Below are positions 8,050 to 17,100 of a DNA stretch of 64,000 nucleotides, piece after piece. The stretch spans positions 41,547-105,546 of the forward strand of contig NZ_ARQE01000001.1 of NCBI RefSeq assembly GCF_000382705.1, written 5' to 3'. The notes beneath the pieces were generated by a model, which saw only the letters and a program-made list of their open reading frames with translations, did no database searches and was not told the DNA's origin. Each line of letters begins with the position of its first letter. The stretch's first letter is position 1. The translations under genes and the position numbers were made by a program. Source of the DNA: Aureimonas ureilytica DSM 18598 = NBRC 106430 (GTDB lineage Bacteria > Pseudomonadota > Alphaproteobacteria > Rhizobiales > Rhizobiaceae).

Positions 8050-8931
8050 ATGTTCGAGGGCTTCGAGACGCGCGAGATCGCCGGCGAGGGCGCGACGCTC
8101 TTCTGCCGCATCAAGGGATCGGGCGCGCCGCTTCTGCTGCTCCACGGCTATCCGCAGACCGGCGCCATGTGGGGGCCGGTCGCCGAACAGCTGGCCGAGC
8201 ATTTCACCACGATCGTCCCGGATCTGCGCGGCTACGGCCGCTCCAGCGCGCCGGAATCCTCGGGCGGCGAGAACTATTCCAAGCGCCACATGGCGCGCGA
8301 CATGATCGCCCTGATGCGGGCGCTCGGCCATGAACGCTTCTCGCTCGCCGGCCACGACCGGGGCGGGCGCGTCGCCTATCGCCTGGCGCTCGACCATCCC
8401 GAACGCGTCGAAAAACTGGCGCTTCTCGACATCCTGCCGACCGTCGAGATGTGGGAGCGGGTGGACGCCGGGCGGATGCTCTCCTCCTACCATTGGGCCT
8501 TTCTGGCGCAGCCCAACCCCATGCCCGAGCGGCTGATCGCGAGCGATCCGGTCTTCTATCTCGACCACACGCTGGCGAGCTGGACGCGGGACAAGTCGAC
8601 CGCCGCCTTCGCGCCGGAAGCGCTCGCCGAATATCGCAAGGGCTTTTCGCGCCCCGGCGGCGCGCACGGCCCCTGCGAGGACTATCGCGCCGGGGCGACC
8701 ATCGACCCGGCCGACGACGAAGCCGACCGGCAGGCCGGGCGGCGCATCACCTGCCCGACGCTGGTTCTCTGGGGCACGGACGGCACGCCGGCGCGAAGCG
8801 GCGACCCGCTCGCCATCTGGCGCGACTGGGCCGACGCGGTCGAGGGACAGGCGATCGAAGCGGGGCATTTCCTCGTGGAGGAAGCCTCGCAGCCGGTGCT
8901 CGACGCGCTGATGGCCTTTCTTCGAAAGTAG
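8050..8931 (+). CDS. Haloacetate (fluoroacetate-type) dehalogenase, alpha/beta hydrolase
   Basis: Alpha/beta hydrolase of 293 residues that should hydrolyse a carbon-halogen bond of a 2-haloacid. The nucleophile is D103 in GHDRGGR, with carboxylate-binding R104 and R107, acid D127, halide-binding H148, W149 and Y212, and catalytic H273. As recalled from the structural literature, the fluoroacetate dehalogenase RPA1163 of Rhodopseudomonas palustris uses D110, R111, R114, D134, H155, W156, Y219 and H280. Every residue is present at a constant offset of seven. The start is ATG at 8050 after GAGGGGAG; a frame open to 7990 lacks a site. It lies alone before an ArsR gene. Epoxide hydrolase is the main alternative but does not fit the HW pair. 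Confidence 0.88.
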   Translation: MFEGFETREIAGEGATLFCRIKGSGAPLLLLHGYPQTGAMWGPVAEQLAEHFTTIVPDLRGYGRSSAPESSGGENYSKRHMARDMIALMRALGHERFSLAGHDRGGRVAYRLALDHPERVEKLALLDILPTVEMWERVDAGRMLSSYHWAFLAQPNPMPERLIASDPVFYLDHTLASWTRDKSTAAFAPEALAEYRKGFSRPGGAHGPCEDYRAGATIDPADDEADRQAGRRITCPTLVLWGTDGTPARSGDPLAIWRDWADAVEGQAIEAGHFLVEEASQPVLDALMAFLRK

Positions 8932-8983
8932 GCTCCCCCTCCCCTTCGCCGCTGGAAGCGCGAAATCCGCGCTTGCCAATCGT

Positions 8984-9007
8984 ATAAGTCGATGCTTATG
9001 TATCGAC
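8984..9007. promoter_or_regulatory. Operator-like inverted repeats before the arsR-type gene
   Basis: ATAAGTCGATGCTTAT (8984-8999) is an inverted repeat with 5-bp arms and a 6-bp spacer, resembling ArsR/SmtB operators. It is interleaved with a second pair, GTCGAT (8988-8993) and ATCGAC (9002-9007). The repeats run right up to the arsR start codon, so autoregulation by occlusion of the transcription or translation start is likely. Confidence 0.55.
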
Positions 9008-9322
9008 ATGAGCGAGGACGATATCTTCAAGGCCCTTTCGGACCCGACGCGGCGCGCGATCTTCGAGAAGCTCGCGGGTGGACGGCTGAACGCCAGCGCC
9101 CTGCGCGAGGGCATGGCGATCAGCCAGCCCGCCATGTCGCAGCATCTCTCGGTGCTGCGCGGCGCGGGTCTGGTGCGCGAGGAGCGGCAGGGGCGCTTCG
9201 TCCATTACGAGGTGGACCCGGCGGGGCTCGGCTGCGTGGCGTCCTGGCTCGCGAAATACCGCGCCTTCTGGCCGGCGCGCGTCGACGATCTCAACGCGCT
9301 TCTGAAGGAGATGGACCAATGA
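9008..9322 (+). CDS. ArsR family winged-helix regulator
   Basis: A 104-residue ArsR-type repressor beginning MSEDDIFKALSDPTRRAIF, with the recognition region ISQPAMSQHLSVLRGAGLV and wing RQGRFVHYEVD. No metal-binding CxC motif is visible in the recognition helix, so it is probably one of the non-metal ArsR regulators that control SRPBCC proteins. No Shine-Dalgarno sequence precedes the ATG at 9008 and operator repeats reach it, suggesting a leaderless or very short-leadered transcript. Its stop overlaps the next start by 4 bp (ATGA), so it is translationally coupled to the SRPBCC gene. Confidence 0.88.
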   Translation: MSEDDIFKALSDPTRRAIFEKLAGGRLNASALREGMAISQPAMSQHLSVLRGAGLVREERQGRFVHYEVDPAGLGCVASWLAKYRAFWPARVDDLNALLKEMDQ

Positions 9323-9708
9323 GCGACGGGCGGGACGGTGCGGCACCGCGGGGTGAGACACAGGAGGACGAGCCGCACGAGGGCGGGGGGGCGCTGGACC
9401 TCACCTACGATCTCGACGCGCCGCCCGCGAAGGTCTGGCGGGCGCTCAGCATCCCCGCCTTTCGCGAGCGCTGGCTGCCGGATGTCGCCGATCCCGAGCC
9501 GGACGCCGGCTCCGTGGTGCCGGGCGAGGCGCTGCGCTACCGGCTGCGCGAGAGCGAGCCGCCCTTCGAGACCAGCGCCGTCACCTTCCGCATCAGCCCC
9601 AACGAGACCGGCGGCACGCGCCTTCGCATTCTCCACGAGCGCGGCAAGGCGGCGCCTCCCCTGATGGCGGCGAACACCAACCAAGCGGCCCGCGCCCGCG
9701 TGGCCTGA
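9319..9708 (+). CDS. SRPBCC (AHSA1-like) domain protein
   Basis: A 129-residue protein with an AHSA1/START-like helix-grip fold: [19 protein letters not shown] is the usual first strand and helix, followed by ERWLPDVAD and a C-terminal strand region. Such proteins bind hydrophobic small molecules and are commonly encoded immediately after an ArsR regulator, as here, with an ATGA overlap. The precise ligand is unknown. The C-terminus ends in a short low-complexity tail ([13 protein letters not shown]), so the last helix of the fold is shorter than usual; a truncated family member is possible. Confidence 0.72.
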   Translation: MSDGRDGAAPRGETQEDEPHEGGGALDLTYDLDAPPAKVWRALSIPAFRERWLPDVADPEPDAGSVVPGEALRYRLRESEPPFETSAVTFRISPNETGGTRLRILHERGKAAPPLMAANTNQAARARVA

Positions 9709-9856
9709 CGCCTTCCCGTCGGGCTCCGTCGCTTCGGCGCCCGCCAAGGCCATTTCGAGAATGGAAGCCTGCTGGCCGATCCGGTTTCCGCCGGACGGGT
9801 TCTCCACGCCTGGCTCTTCCCCGCTTCCCCCAATCCAGATCCAAAGGAATTCGCCC

Positions 9857-10480
9857 ATGCGCGAAGCGATGCAACTCGTCCCCATGGTGGTCGAGCAATC
9901 CAACCGGGGCGAGCGCGCCTTCGACATTTTCTCGCGCCTCCTGCGCGAGCGCGTCATCTTCCTCAATGGCGAGGTGAACGATCAGGTCTCGGCGCTGGTC
10001 TGCGCGCAGCTTCTGCTTCTGGAGGCGGAAAACCCGAAGAAACCGATCCATCTCTACATCAACTCGCCGGGCGGCGTGGTGACGAGCGGGCTCGCCATGT
10101 ACGACACGATGCAGTTCATCGAGGCACCGGTTCACACGCTCTGCATGGGCACGGCGCGCTCCATGGGCTCCTTCCTCCTGATGGCGGGCGAGGCGGGCGA
10201 GCGCTGCGCCCTGCCCAACAGCTCGATCCATGTCCACCAGCCGCTCGGCGGCTTCCAGGGACAGGCCTCCGACATCCTGATCCACGCCGAGGAAACGCGG
10301 AAGGTGAAGCATCGCATGACGCGGCTCTATGCCGAGCATTGCGGCCGCACTTACGAGGAGGTGGAGCGCAAGCTCGACCGCGACTGCTTCCTATCGGCCG
10401 AGGAAGCGCTCGAATGGGGCTTGATCGACCGGATCGTGGATAAGCGCGTGGCCACGACGCGCGCCGCGGGTTCGGCCTGA
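9857..10480 (+). CDS. ClpP-family serine protease subunit (paralogue)
   Basis: ATP-dependent Clp protease proteolytic subunit, 207 residues. The catalytic triad is intact: S102 in [11 protein letters not shown]127 in IHVHQP, and D176 in [11 protein letters not shown]. The handle region and YINSPGG oxyanion segment are present, so it should form tetradecamers with peptidase activity when capped by ClpX or ClpA. The usual clpP-clpX-lon neighbourhood is absent, and the active-site segment reads TARSM where housekeeping ClpP typically has GQAASM. It is therefore probably one of the extra ClpP copies found in alphaproteobacteria. ATG at 9857 follows AAAGGAAT by 7 bp; no propeptide like that of E. 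coli ClpP is evident. Confidence 0.88.
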   Translation: MREAMQLVPMVVEQSNRGERAFDIFSRLLRERVIFLNGEVNDQVSALVCAQLLLLEAENPKKPIHLYINSPGGVVTSGLAMYDTMQFIEAPVHTLCMGTARSMGSFLLMAGEAGERCALPNSSIHVHQPLGGFQGQASDILIHAEETRKVKHRMTRLYAEHCGRTYEEVERKLDRDCFLSAEEALEWGLIDRIVDKRVATTRAAGSA

Positions 10481-10488
10481 CGCAGCGC

Positions 10489-10740
10489 CTACCAGACGCG
10501 CCCGTAGCCCCCGCCCGGCACGACGCCGCCCACATAGAACGGGTCGTCGTAGAGACGCGCACGCCGATCGACCTGCCGTGCGAGGTCGATGCGCTGGAGG
10601 CAGGCGGCAAATGCGTCCGTGCCGCGCCGGAAGCCATAGTCGGCGCAGCGCGCCTCGTCGGCCGCGCGCCGCGTTTCGGGCGTCACGGTGGTGCAGCCGG
10701 CCACCAGAAGCACAGGCAGAACAAGCAGGATCGGACGCAT
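10489..10740 (-). CDS. Small lipoprotein of unknown function
   Basis: An 83-residue protein with a lipoprotein signal peptide: hydrophobic LLVLPVLLVAG followed by the lipidated C16 (lipobox LVAGC). The mature part contains two further cysteines (ARCADYGF and FAACLQR) spaced so that a disulfide is plausible, then a Gly/Tyr-rich C-terminus. It is convergent with the clpP paralogue (8 bp between stops). I do not recognise a family with a known role; location in the inner or outer membrane cannot be decided because residue +2 is Thr, which would favour outer-membrane sorting. Confidence 0.75.
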   Translation of the reverse strand: MRPILLVLPVLLVAGCTTVTPETRRAADEARCADYGFRRGTDAFAACLQRIDLARQVDRRARLYDDPFYVGGVVPGGGYGRVW

Positions 10741-10914
10741 CGTGACGGACTCCTCGGCGAGGCCTCGGCGTCCCCTCCGTGGGAGGACGCCTCGCTCTTC
10801 CCAAAGCTCGACGACGGGTCCGAGGTTCCCGGCCCCCGAACGGCGCCGGCAACGCGCGGAGCGCCGCGCCCTTCCCCTCGTTGTTGGCGCGCGTTGTCGG
10901 CGCCCAGGCGCGCC

Positions 10915-11571
10915 TTAGCGCTTGCCGCCGGTCTGGCCGGTGGCGATCTGCGAATAGGGGATGGTGAAGAGATCGTCCTTCACCGATGCGCCGTCCTGGA
11001 CATTGTAGACCATGACGGTGGTGTCCTTGCCCTGCGCGTCGCGGATCGTCCATTGGCGCAGGTCGTAGGTCGTCGGGTCGAACATCATGGTAATGCGCGA
11101 CGTGCCGAAGACCGACTTGTCGCCCATCACGATCGTGGTGAGGTCCGCCCCTTCCTTCACGCTCTGGATATTGGCGGCCGACAGGTCGATGCGCTGGTCG
11201 AGCAGGAGCTTCAGCGGCGTCTTGGACAGGGGATAGAGGTCCCAGGTGTTGAGCTTGCGGTTGTTCACCGCGACCTGGGAGCCGTCCGAGATGACGCGCA
11301 CGGGCGAGCCGGAATAGTCGAAGCGGATCTTGCCGGGGCGCTCCAGATAGAACGTGCCCTCGGTCTGATTGCCGGCCGCGTCGAACTGGACGAACTGGCC
11401 CTTCATGGAGCGCACGCCCGAGAAATGGTCGGCGACGCGCTGGGCCGTGGCCGTCGCATTGGCCGCCTGCGCGAAGGCCGGGCCGGCGGTCAAGGCGGGG
11501 CCGAGCGCGGCGCCGAGAAGCAGCGTGGCGGTCAGTCCGGCCTTGGCGATCCGGGAAAAGCTCGTCGTCAT
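10915..11571 (-). CDS. lolA: Outer-membrane lipoprotein carrier LolA-family protein
   Basis: Periplasmic protein of 218 residues with a signal peptide cut near AGPAFA-QA. The mature protein has the LolA fold signature, starting with VADHFSGVRSMKGQFVQFD, then GTFYLERPGKIRFDY and a repeated beta-sheet pattern. LolA shuttles lipoproteins from LolCDE to the outer membrane; alphaproteobacteria generally lack LolB, so this protein may also insert them. The start is ATG at 11571 with AAGGAAAC upstream. In many relatives lolA lies directly after ftsK; here ftsK is 2.5 kb upstream on the same strand, with a diguanylate cyclase and TA-like genes in between, suggesting later insertion into an ancestral ftsK-lolA pair. 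Confidence 0.85.
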   Translation of the reverse strand: MTTSFSRIAKAGLTATLLLGAALGPALTAGPAFAQAANATATAQRVADHFSGVRSMKGQFVQFDAAGNQTEGTFYLERPGKIRFDYSGSPVRVISDGSQVAVNNRKLNTWDLYPLSKTPLKLLLDQRIDLSAANIQSVKEGADLTTIVMGDKSVFGTSRITMMFDPTTYDLRQWTIRDAQGKDTTVMVYNVQDGASVKDDLFTIPYSQIATGQTGGKR

Positions 11572-11818
11572 GTCCGTTTCCTTGTTCGTCTCGTCGCGCG
11601 CCGCGCCGGGGACGGCCCCTCCCCGTGGCGCTTCGCCTCTCTCGTTCCTTCGCGTCCCGTCTAGCCCATCGCTCTGGCGGCAATGCGGCACGGGCGCTTC
11701 GGTGTCCTGGTTTCGAAATGGCGTGGAACAGGCCCGATGCCAAGGCCGGATCGGACGGTTGATGAACCGCCCGGCGACATGAGAGCGTTTCTCAGAGGGT
11801 CACATGCGATGCCTGCCG

Positions 11819-12229
11819 TTAAAGCTGCGCGCCCAACGCGGCCCAGGCGGCCATTTCGCCGTCGGCGATCGTCAGCGAGACGCGCCAGCGCTCATCGCGG
11901 CGCAGGATGTAGACATGCTCCCATTGCGCGATCAACGTGTCCGCCTCGCCGAGCATCCGGTAGGCCATGCGCGCCTCGGCGACATCCGGGAAGAGCTCGG
12001 AGGCCGACAGCAATTCGCCCGAGGGTCGCACCACGCCTTGCCGGCGATAGAAGTCCATCAGCGTGACGCAATGGTCGCGAAACGCCTCGCGCGGCATCGC
12101 GAAATTGCCGCCGGGCGAGGGAAACAGGCCGACCGGCTCCCAAAGCTCGCTCAGCGCCTCGGCGTCGCCCCGCGCGAACGCGTCCACGTAGTCGGCGAAG
12201 AAGGCCGCGATTTCGTCCTGAAAGCTCAT
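11819..12229 (-). CDS. NTF2-like (SnoaL-type) fold hypothetical protein
   Basis: A 136-residue protein whose N-terminus (FFADYVDAFARGDAEALSELWEPVG) and C-terminal strands (WEHVYILRRDERWRVSLTIADGE) look like a nuclear-transport-factor-2 cone fold, shared by SnoaL cyclases, ketosteroid isomerases and many stress proteins. No catalytic residues can be assigned. It starts 35 bp after a ParD-like antitoxin gene on the same strand, so the two are probably cotranscribed. Whether they interact is unknown. Confidence 0.65.
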   Translation of the reverse strand: MSFQDEIAAFFADYVDAFARGDAEALSELWEPVGLFPSPGGNFAMPREAFRDHCVTLMDFYRRQGVVRPSGELLSASELFPDVAEARMAYRMLGEADTLIAQWEHVYILRRDERWRVSLTIADGEMAAWAALGAQL

Positions 12230-12264
12230 GACCGTCCGGCCCCGCGTGCGCTCGATGCCATTCG

Positions 12265-12471
12265 TCAGGCCGCCGTGGCGGACGGATGGGCGGCCTCCGC
12301 CGCCTCCATCTGCGCCTTGACGATCTCGTTGAAGGCCAAGGTGGGATTGGCCTCGGCGAGCATCCCCATCTTCATCCAGAACTCGGCCTGCGCGTTGATC
12401 GAGCGGCACATGACCGCGCTCGCCCGCCGGACCTGTTCGTGCAGATCGTCATCGATTTTCACGAGACCCAT
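12265..12471 (-). CDS. ParD-like antitoxin family protein, no adjacent toxin
   Basis: A 68-residue protein starting MGLVKIDDDLHEQVRRAS and continuing MCRSINAQAEFWMKMGMLAE, which fits the ParD_like antitoxin family: a ribbon-helix-helix DNA-binding N-terminus followed by a partner-binding helix. No ParE-type toxin gene is present on either side; its only likely operon partner is the NTF2-fold gene 35 bp downstream. The start at 12471 has GGAGG 4 bp upstream; an in-frame ATG at 12483 is less likely. An AT-rich imperfect palindrome covers the promoter at 12484-12515, consistent with autoregulation. It may be a solitary antitoxin or a transcription factor. Confidence 0.75.
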   Translation of the reverse strand: MGLVKIDDDLHEQVRRASAVMCRSINAQAEFWMKMGMLAEANPTLAFNEIVKAQMEAAEAAHPSATAA

Positions 12472-12483
12472 ATTGCCTCCCAT

Positions 12484-12515
12484 CCTATATGAATCGTTTA
12501 TGATCCATATATAGG
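12484..12515. promoter_or_regulatory. Imperfect AT-rich palindrome upstream of the ParD-like gene
   Basis: CCTATATGAATC (12484-12495) and GATCCATATATAGG (12502-12515) form an interrupted inverted repeat in a sharply AT-rich island directly in front of the ParD-like start codon. It covers the likely -10 region. This is the typical place for ribbon-helix-helix autorepression. Confidence 0.55.
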
Positions 12516-12785
12516 CGCGTCAAGCGTGGCCTGAGGCCGCGTTGCAGTTGTCAGCGGTCGCGGGCACCCCGCGCGAATGCCGGGGAGATCGAAGCCGTTG
12601 ACCGAGGCAACCGTCCCGTTCCGCTGCGACCATCGCCTCCCTGACAGGACACGCCTCCGGTCTTCGTTCGGATAAAGGCAACCATCGCCCGCGCTCGGGC
12701 TTGCCCGAAGCTTTCCGGCCCAATTCGTTAGCCAGGACATTAACCGCGCGCGTCTATACCTTGGTCGGGTTGATCGGAGGGGCGG
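12516..12785. other. Intergenic region without a convincing gene
   Basis: The 270 bp between the ParD-like promoter and the diguanylate cyclase hold a short minus-strand open frame (to 12740) with no codon bias, homology or ribosome site, which I do not call. TATACC at about 12759 could be a -10 element for the downstream gene. Nothing else is seen. Confidence 0.4.
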
Positions 12786-13907
12786 ATGTTCGTCGGCTTA
12801 CAGAGGGTCGGTGATTGGCTTCTGCGACTCGGGAGGGAAGAGGATTCGTTTCTCCGCTCCGCGCTTGTTCGAACCCTTGTCGACGATACGTGGCTTGCCC
12901 TTTCGACGATCGCATTGACCCAGATCGGTTGGGCGATGGTGATCGCGACGACCGGCAATTTCCTTTTCCTGCTTTTCATGCCCATCGATCTCGCGCTCTG
13001 GGTGGGACGCCGACGCCTCAGGCACCGCATCGTCCTTCCGCGTTCGGCGGAAATCGAAACCGCGGGTGCAACGCTTGCCCTTCTCAATGTCGGCTGGTCG
13101 GTTCTGGTCGCCACGCAGGTCATCCTTCTCCTGCAGGCCGGCAACCTTCGCGCGCTCGTTCTGGGCATGATGTTGTCGGTCGGGGAGCGGAGCTATACGA
13201 GCACGCTTTACGCCGGGTTCCCTCGGCTGACCCGCGCTTGCGCCGCCATTTCCACGCTGGCGCAGATGATCGGCTTGTGGTTGGCGTTCAACCCGCAACT
13301 CGTGCCCATGGTGCCGATGGCCGTGGCGCTCAGCCTGGCGTTCCTGCTCCTGGGGCGCCGCGCGCACGCGACTCTTCTGGAGGCCGTCAAGGCGCGGCAG
13401 ATCGCCCACCGTCAATCGCGTCTGGACCCGCTCACCGGCCTCGGAAACAGGCTGGCCAAGCTGGAACGCCTCGAGGCCATCTGCGAAGCGGCCGGCGCGG
13501 GCGAGCGGTTCGGCAGCCTCCTTTATATCGATCTCGATGGGTTCAAGCTCGTGAACGACCGGTTCGGCCATGCCGTCGGCGATCGGGTGCTGGTGGAGGT
13601 CGGACGCAGACTGTCGGCCTGTCTGCGAAAGCACGACATCGCCTGCCGAACGGGGGGAGACGAGTTCGCCGTTCTGGTGACGGCGATGGACGAATTCTCC
13701 CTGCGGCACCTCGCCTCGACCATCGTGTCCTCGGTTCAGGAGCCGATCGCGATCACCGAGCAAACCAGCGTCAATGTCGGCGCGAGCGTCGGCATCGCCA
13801 CCACGTCGCCCGAGACGACCTCTCCGGCCTGTCTGATGGAAACGGCCGACGCCGCCCTCTACGACGCCAAACGAAGCGGCAAAGGACGCTTCGTCATCGC
13901 CTCGTGA
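12786..13907 (+). CDS. Membrane-anchored diguanylate cyclase (GGDEF)
   Basis: A 373-residue inner-membrane protein with about five transmembrane helices in residues 35-195 followed by a GGDEF domain (about 210-373). DPLTGLGNR marks the domain start, DLDGFKLVND the metal-binding strand, and GGDEF near residue 290 is intact, so it should make cyclic di-GMP from GTP. The allosteric I-site RxxD is present as RKHD five residues before GGDEF, so product inhibition is expected. The membrane region has no recognised sensor family. The gene stands alone; a second diguanylate cyclase with a similar layout lies at 21166-22404 but lacks the I-site arginine. Confidence 0.9.
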   Translation: MFVGLQRVGDWLLRLGREEDSFLRSALVRTLVDDTWLALSTIALTQIGWAMVIATTGNFLFLLFMPIDLALWVGRRRLRHRIVLPRSAEIETAGATLALLNVGWSVLVATQVILLLQAGNLRALVLGMMLSVGERSYTSTLYAGFPRLTRACAAISTLAQMIGLWLAFNPQLVPMVPMAVALSLAFLLLGRRAHATLLEAVKARQIAHRQSRLDPLTGLGNRLAKLERLEAICEAAGAGERFGSLLYIDLDGFKLVNDRFGHAVGDRVLVEVGRRLSACLRKHDIACRTGGDEFAVLVTAMDEFSLRHLASTIVSSVQEPIAITEQTSVNVGASVGIATTSPETTSPACLMETADAALYDAKRSGKGRFVIAS

Positions 13908-14032
13908 CGCCGATCGGACGTCCGGCCTCGGTGGCGAGCGGCCGGACCGGCATAGGCGCGCAGTTCGGCACCGAACGAGCATGTTCGGCACGACGGGAAG
14001 GGTCCGGGCGCGTCTCGACGAGCCCCAAACGC

Positions 14033-14060
14033 AAAAACGGGCGCGATCGCTCGCGCCCGT
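14033..14060 (-). terminator. Intrinsic terminator of ftsK
   Basis: On the minus strand a perfect 10-bp stem (arms 14051-14060 and 14037-14046, loop GCGA) is followed by a T-run matching AAAAA at 14033-14037. It lies about 50 bp after the ftsK stop codon. Confidence 0.85.
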
Positions 14061-14109
14061 CCCGTGTTCTCGAAGCTCGCGCCCTTTGCCGGGCGCGCCG
14101 CCCTCGCCC

Positions 14110-17100
14110 TCAGGCGTTGTCCGTCGGCACCAGGATCTCGCGCTTGCCGGCGTGGTTGGCGGGGCCGACGATGCCCTCGCGTTCCATGCGCTCGATGATC
14201 GAGGCCGCGCGGTTGTAGCCGATCTGGAGGCGGCGCTGGACGTAGGAAGTGGAGGCCTTGCCGTCGCGCAGGACGATCGCCACCGCCTGGTCGTAGAGAT
14301 CGGCGCTTTCCTCCATGCCGCCCGCCGAGCCGCCGGACGCGGCGGCCGGAGCCTCCTCGTCCTCGTCCTCCAGGATGGCGTCGAGATATTCCGGCACGCC
14401 CTGCGTCTTCAGGTGCTTGACGATCTCCTCCACCTCGTCGTCGCCGACGAAGGGGCCGTGGACGCGCTGGATGCGACCGCCGCCGGCCATGAAGAGCATG
14501 TCACCCATGCCGAGCAGCTGCTCGGCGCCCTGCTCCTGCAGGATGGTGCGCGAGTCGATCTTCGAGGTCACCTGGAAGGAGATGCGGGTCGGGAAGTTGG
14601 CCTTGATCGTGCCGGTGATGACGTCGACCGAGGGGCGCTGCGTCGCCATGATGACGTGGATGCCGGCGGCGCGGGCCATCTGCGCGAGGCGCTGGACGGT
14701 GCCTTCGATGTCCTTGCCGGCCACCATCATGAGGTCGGCCATCTCGTCGATGATGACGACGATATAGGGCAGCGGCGCGAGGTCGAACTCCTCCGACTCG
14801 AAGATCGGCTCGCCGGTCTCGCGGTCGAAGCCCGTCTGAACCGTGCGCGAGATCGTCTCGCCGCGCTCCATGGCGGAGGCGACGCGGGCGTTGAAGCCGT
14901 CGATGTTGCGAACGCCCACCTTCGACATCTTGCGGTAGCGGTCCTCCATCTCGCGGACCGTCCATTTCAGCGCCACCACGGCCTTCTTCGGATCGGTGAC
15001 GACCGGAGCCAGAAGATGCGGGATGCCGTCATAGATCGAGAGTTCGAGCATCTTCGGGTCGATCATGATCATGCGGCATTCGGCCGGGGTCATCCGGTAG
15101 AGAAGCGACAGGATCATCGTGTTGATCGACACCGACTTGCCCGAGCCGGTGGTGCCGGCCACGAGCAGATGCGGCATCTTGGCGAGATCGGCGATGACCG
15201 CCTCGCCGCCGATCGTCTTGCCGAGCGCCAGCGGCAGCTTGGCCTTGGAGCCGGCGAACGTGTCGGAGCCGATCATCTCGCGGAAATAGACGGTCTCGCG
15301 GCGCTGGTTCGGCAGCTCGATGCCGATCGCGTTCTTGCCGGGGATCACGGCGACGCGCGCGGCGATCGCCGACATCGAGCGGGCGATGTCGTCGGCGAGG
15401 CCGATGACGCGGCTCGACTTGATGCCGGGCGCGGGCTCCAGCTCGTAGAGCGTGACGACCGGGCCGGGGCGCACTTCGATGATCTCGCCCTTCACGCCGA
15501 AATCGTCGAGCACGCCTTCGAGCAGCCGCGCGTTCTCCTGCAGGATCTCGGGCGTCAGAGAATTGTCGCGGTTGCGCGGCTTGGGCGGGGCCAGAAGCTC
15601 GATCGGCGGCAGGATGAACTCGTCGTTGAGATCGGGATGCCCAAGCTCGGCAAGGCGGGCGCGCGAGGACTGGCGCGACAGCATCTCGGCCGCCGGCTGC
15701 ATCTGGACGCGCGCCGGACGGGCGTCGATCGCGCTGGCGCGCGGAGCCATGGGGGCCTGCGGCGCGACGCGGGGCTGGGGCGCGGGGGCGCGGGGGGCCT
15801 CCGGCTCGGCGCGCTGCGTGGCGCGCTTCAGGCCCGGAAAGGCGACGATGTTGTTGGCGATGAAGCCGCGCCAGCCGCCCGGCTCCTCGGGCTCCGGTTC
15901 GGGCTGGTAGCGCCGGTCGGCCTCGATGGCGAAATCGTCTTCGTCCTCTTCGGCGGCGATGCGCTCTTCCAGCGTCGGGCGGCGCTCGTCGCCGAGAGCG
16001 GCATGGGTCTCGAGTTCGAAGGGCGCCTCGTCCTGCTCGTCCGCATAGCGCGCGTCGTCATAGCGGGCCGCGTCGTCATAACGGGCTTCCTCGGCGTAGC
16101 GGACCTCGTCCTCGTAGGCGTCGCGATAGGCGGCGTCCGTTTCCATCGCCGCCGCATGGGCGTCCGGCTCGGCGACGCGCGCGGCTTCGGCCGCGGCGGC
16201 AAGGGCGGCCTCGCGCTGCGCCATCTTGTAGGAGCCGTTCCAGTCCGAGCGGCCATGGCGCACCGTGGCGCGGCTCGTGTCCACCGTGCGGCGGGCCGGC
16301 GCTTCGGGCGCGTCGAACACCGGCGGGGCGCTCGGCGCGGCGCGCGTGGCGGAGGGGCGGGCGGCGGCGGGCGGCGCGGACGGGGCGGCGGCGCGGGGCG
16401 CGGGCGCGGCGGCCTGCGGCACGAAGCCCTCTTCGGCCTCGTGAGGCTCGAATTCCAGCGGCTCGTCGAACATCGGCGGCTCGTCGAAGCGCGGCGGCTG
16501 GACGACGCGGGCGGCGCGGGTTTCGCGGGCCGGCGGCGGGGCGTCCTCGGCGTCCACCGCGCGCAGCGCCTCGCGCAGGCGCGCTTCGGGCGCGGGCGGC
16601 ATCAAGGGCGCGTCGCGGTCCCAGTCGCGATGGGCGAAGGGATCGTTGCGGCGGCGACGCGCTTCGGCGAGATCGCCGACGCGACGGCCGAGCGCCGAGC
16701 GCGCGGAATAGAGCCAATGGCTGGCGGCGCCCGCCAGAAGCTGCATCGCGCCTTCGCGCTCGTCCTCGTCGTGGCGCATGCCGCGATGGGGCTCGGTCTC
16801 GTAAGCGTCGGAATAGGTGTCGGAGGGACGAGCCACCAGACCCGCGCCGTTCAGAACGCACCAGCCGGCGGGCAGCGCGAAGAGCGCGGCCAGCACCACG
16901 CCGAGCGAGCCCTGCGGATAGGAGCCGGTGACGAGGGCGGGCACCTTGAGAACGAGATCGCCGACGACGCCGCCGAGGCCGATCGGCAGCGGCCAGCCGG
17001 CCGGCGCCTGGAGGCAGCCAAGCGCAGCGCTGGCGAGCGCCATGCCGCCGAGCGCCCACCAGGCGCGCGCGCTCGTGTGGCCGACGCGCCGGCCGATCAC

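Noticed and set aside
12498..12740. 80-codon minus-strand frame before the diguanylate cyclase
   Set aside because: No ribosome site, conserved pattern or partner; it overlaps the ParD-like promoter.
13963..13991. GTTCGGCAC direct repeat 20 bp apart as a LexA box
   Set aside because: Alphaproteobacterial LexA sites are GTTC-N7-GTTC; the spacing here is wrong and the downstream gene is not an SOS gene.
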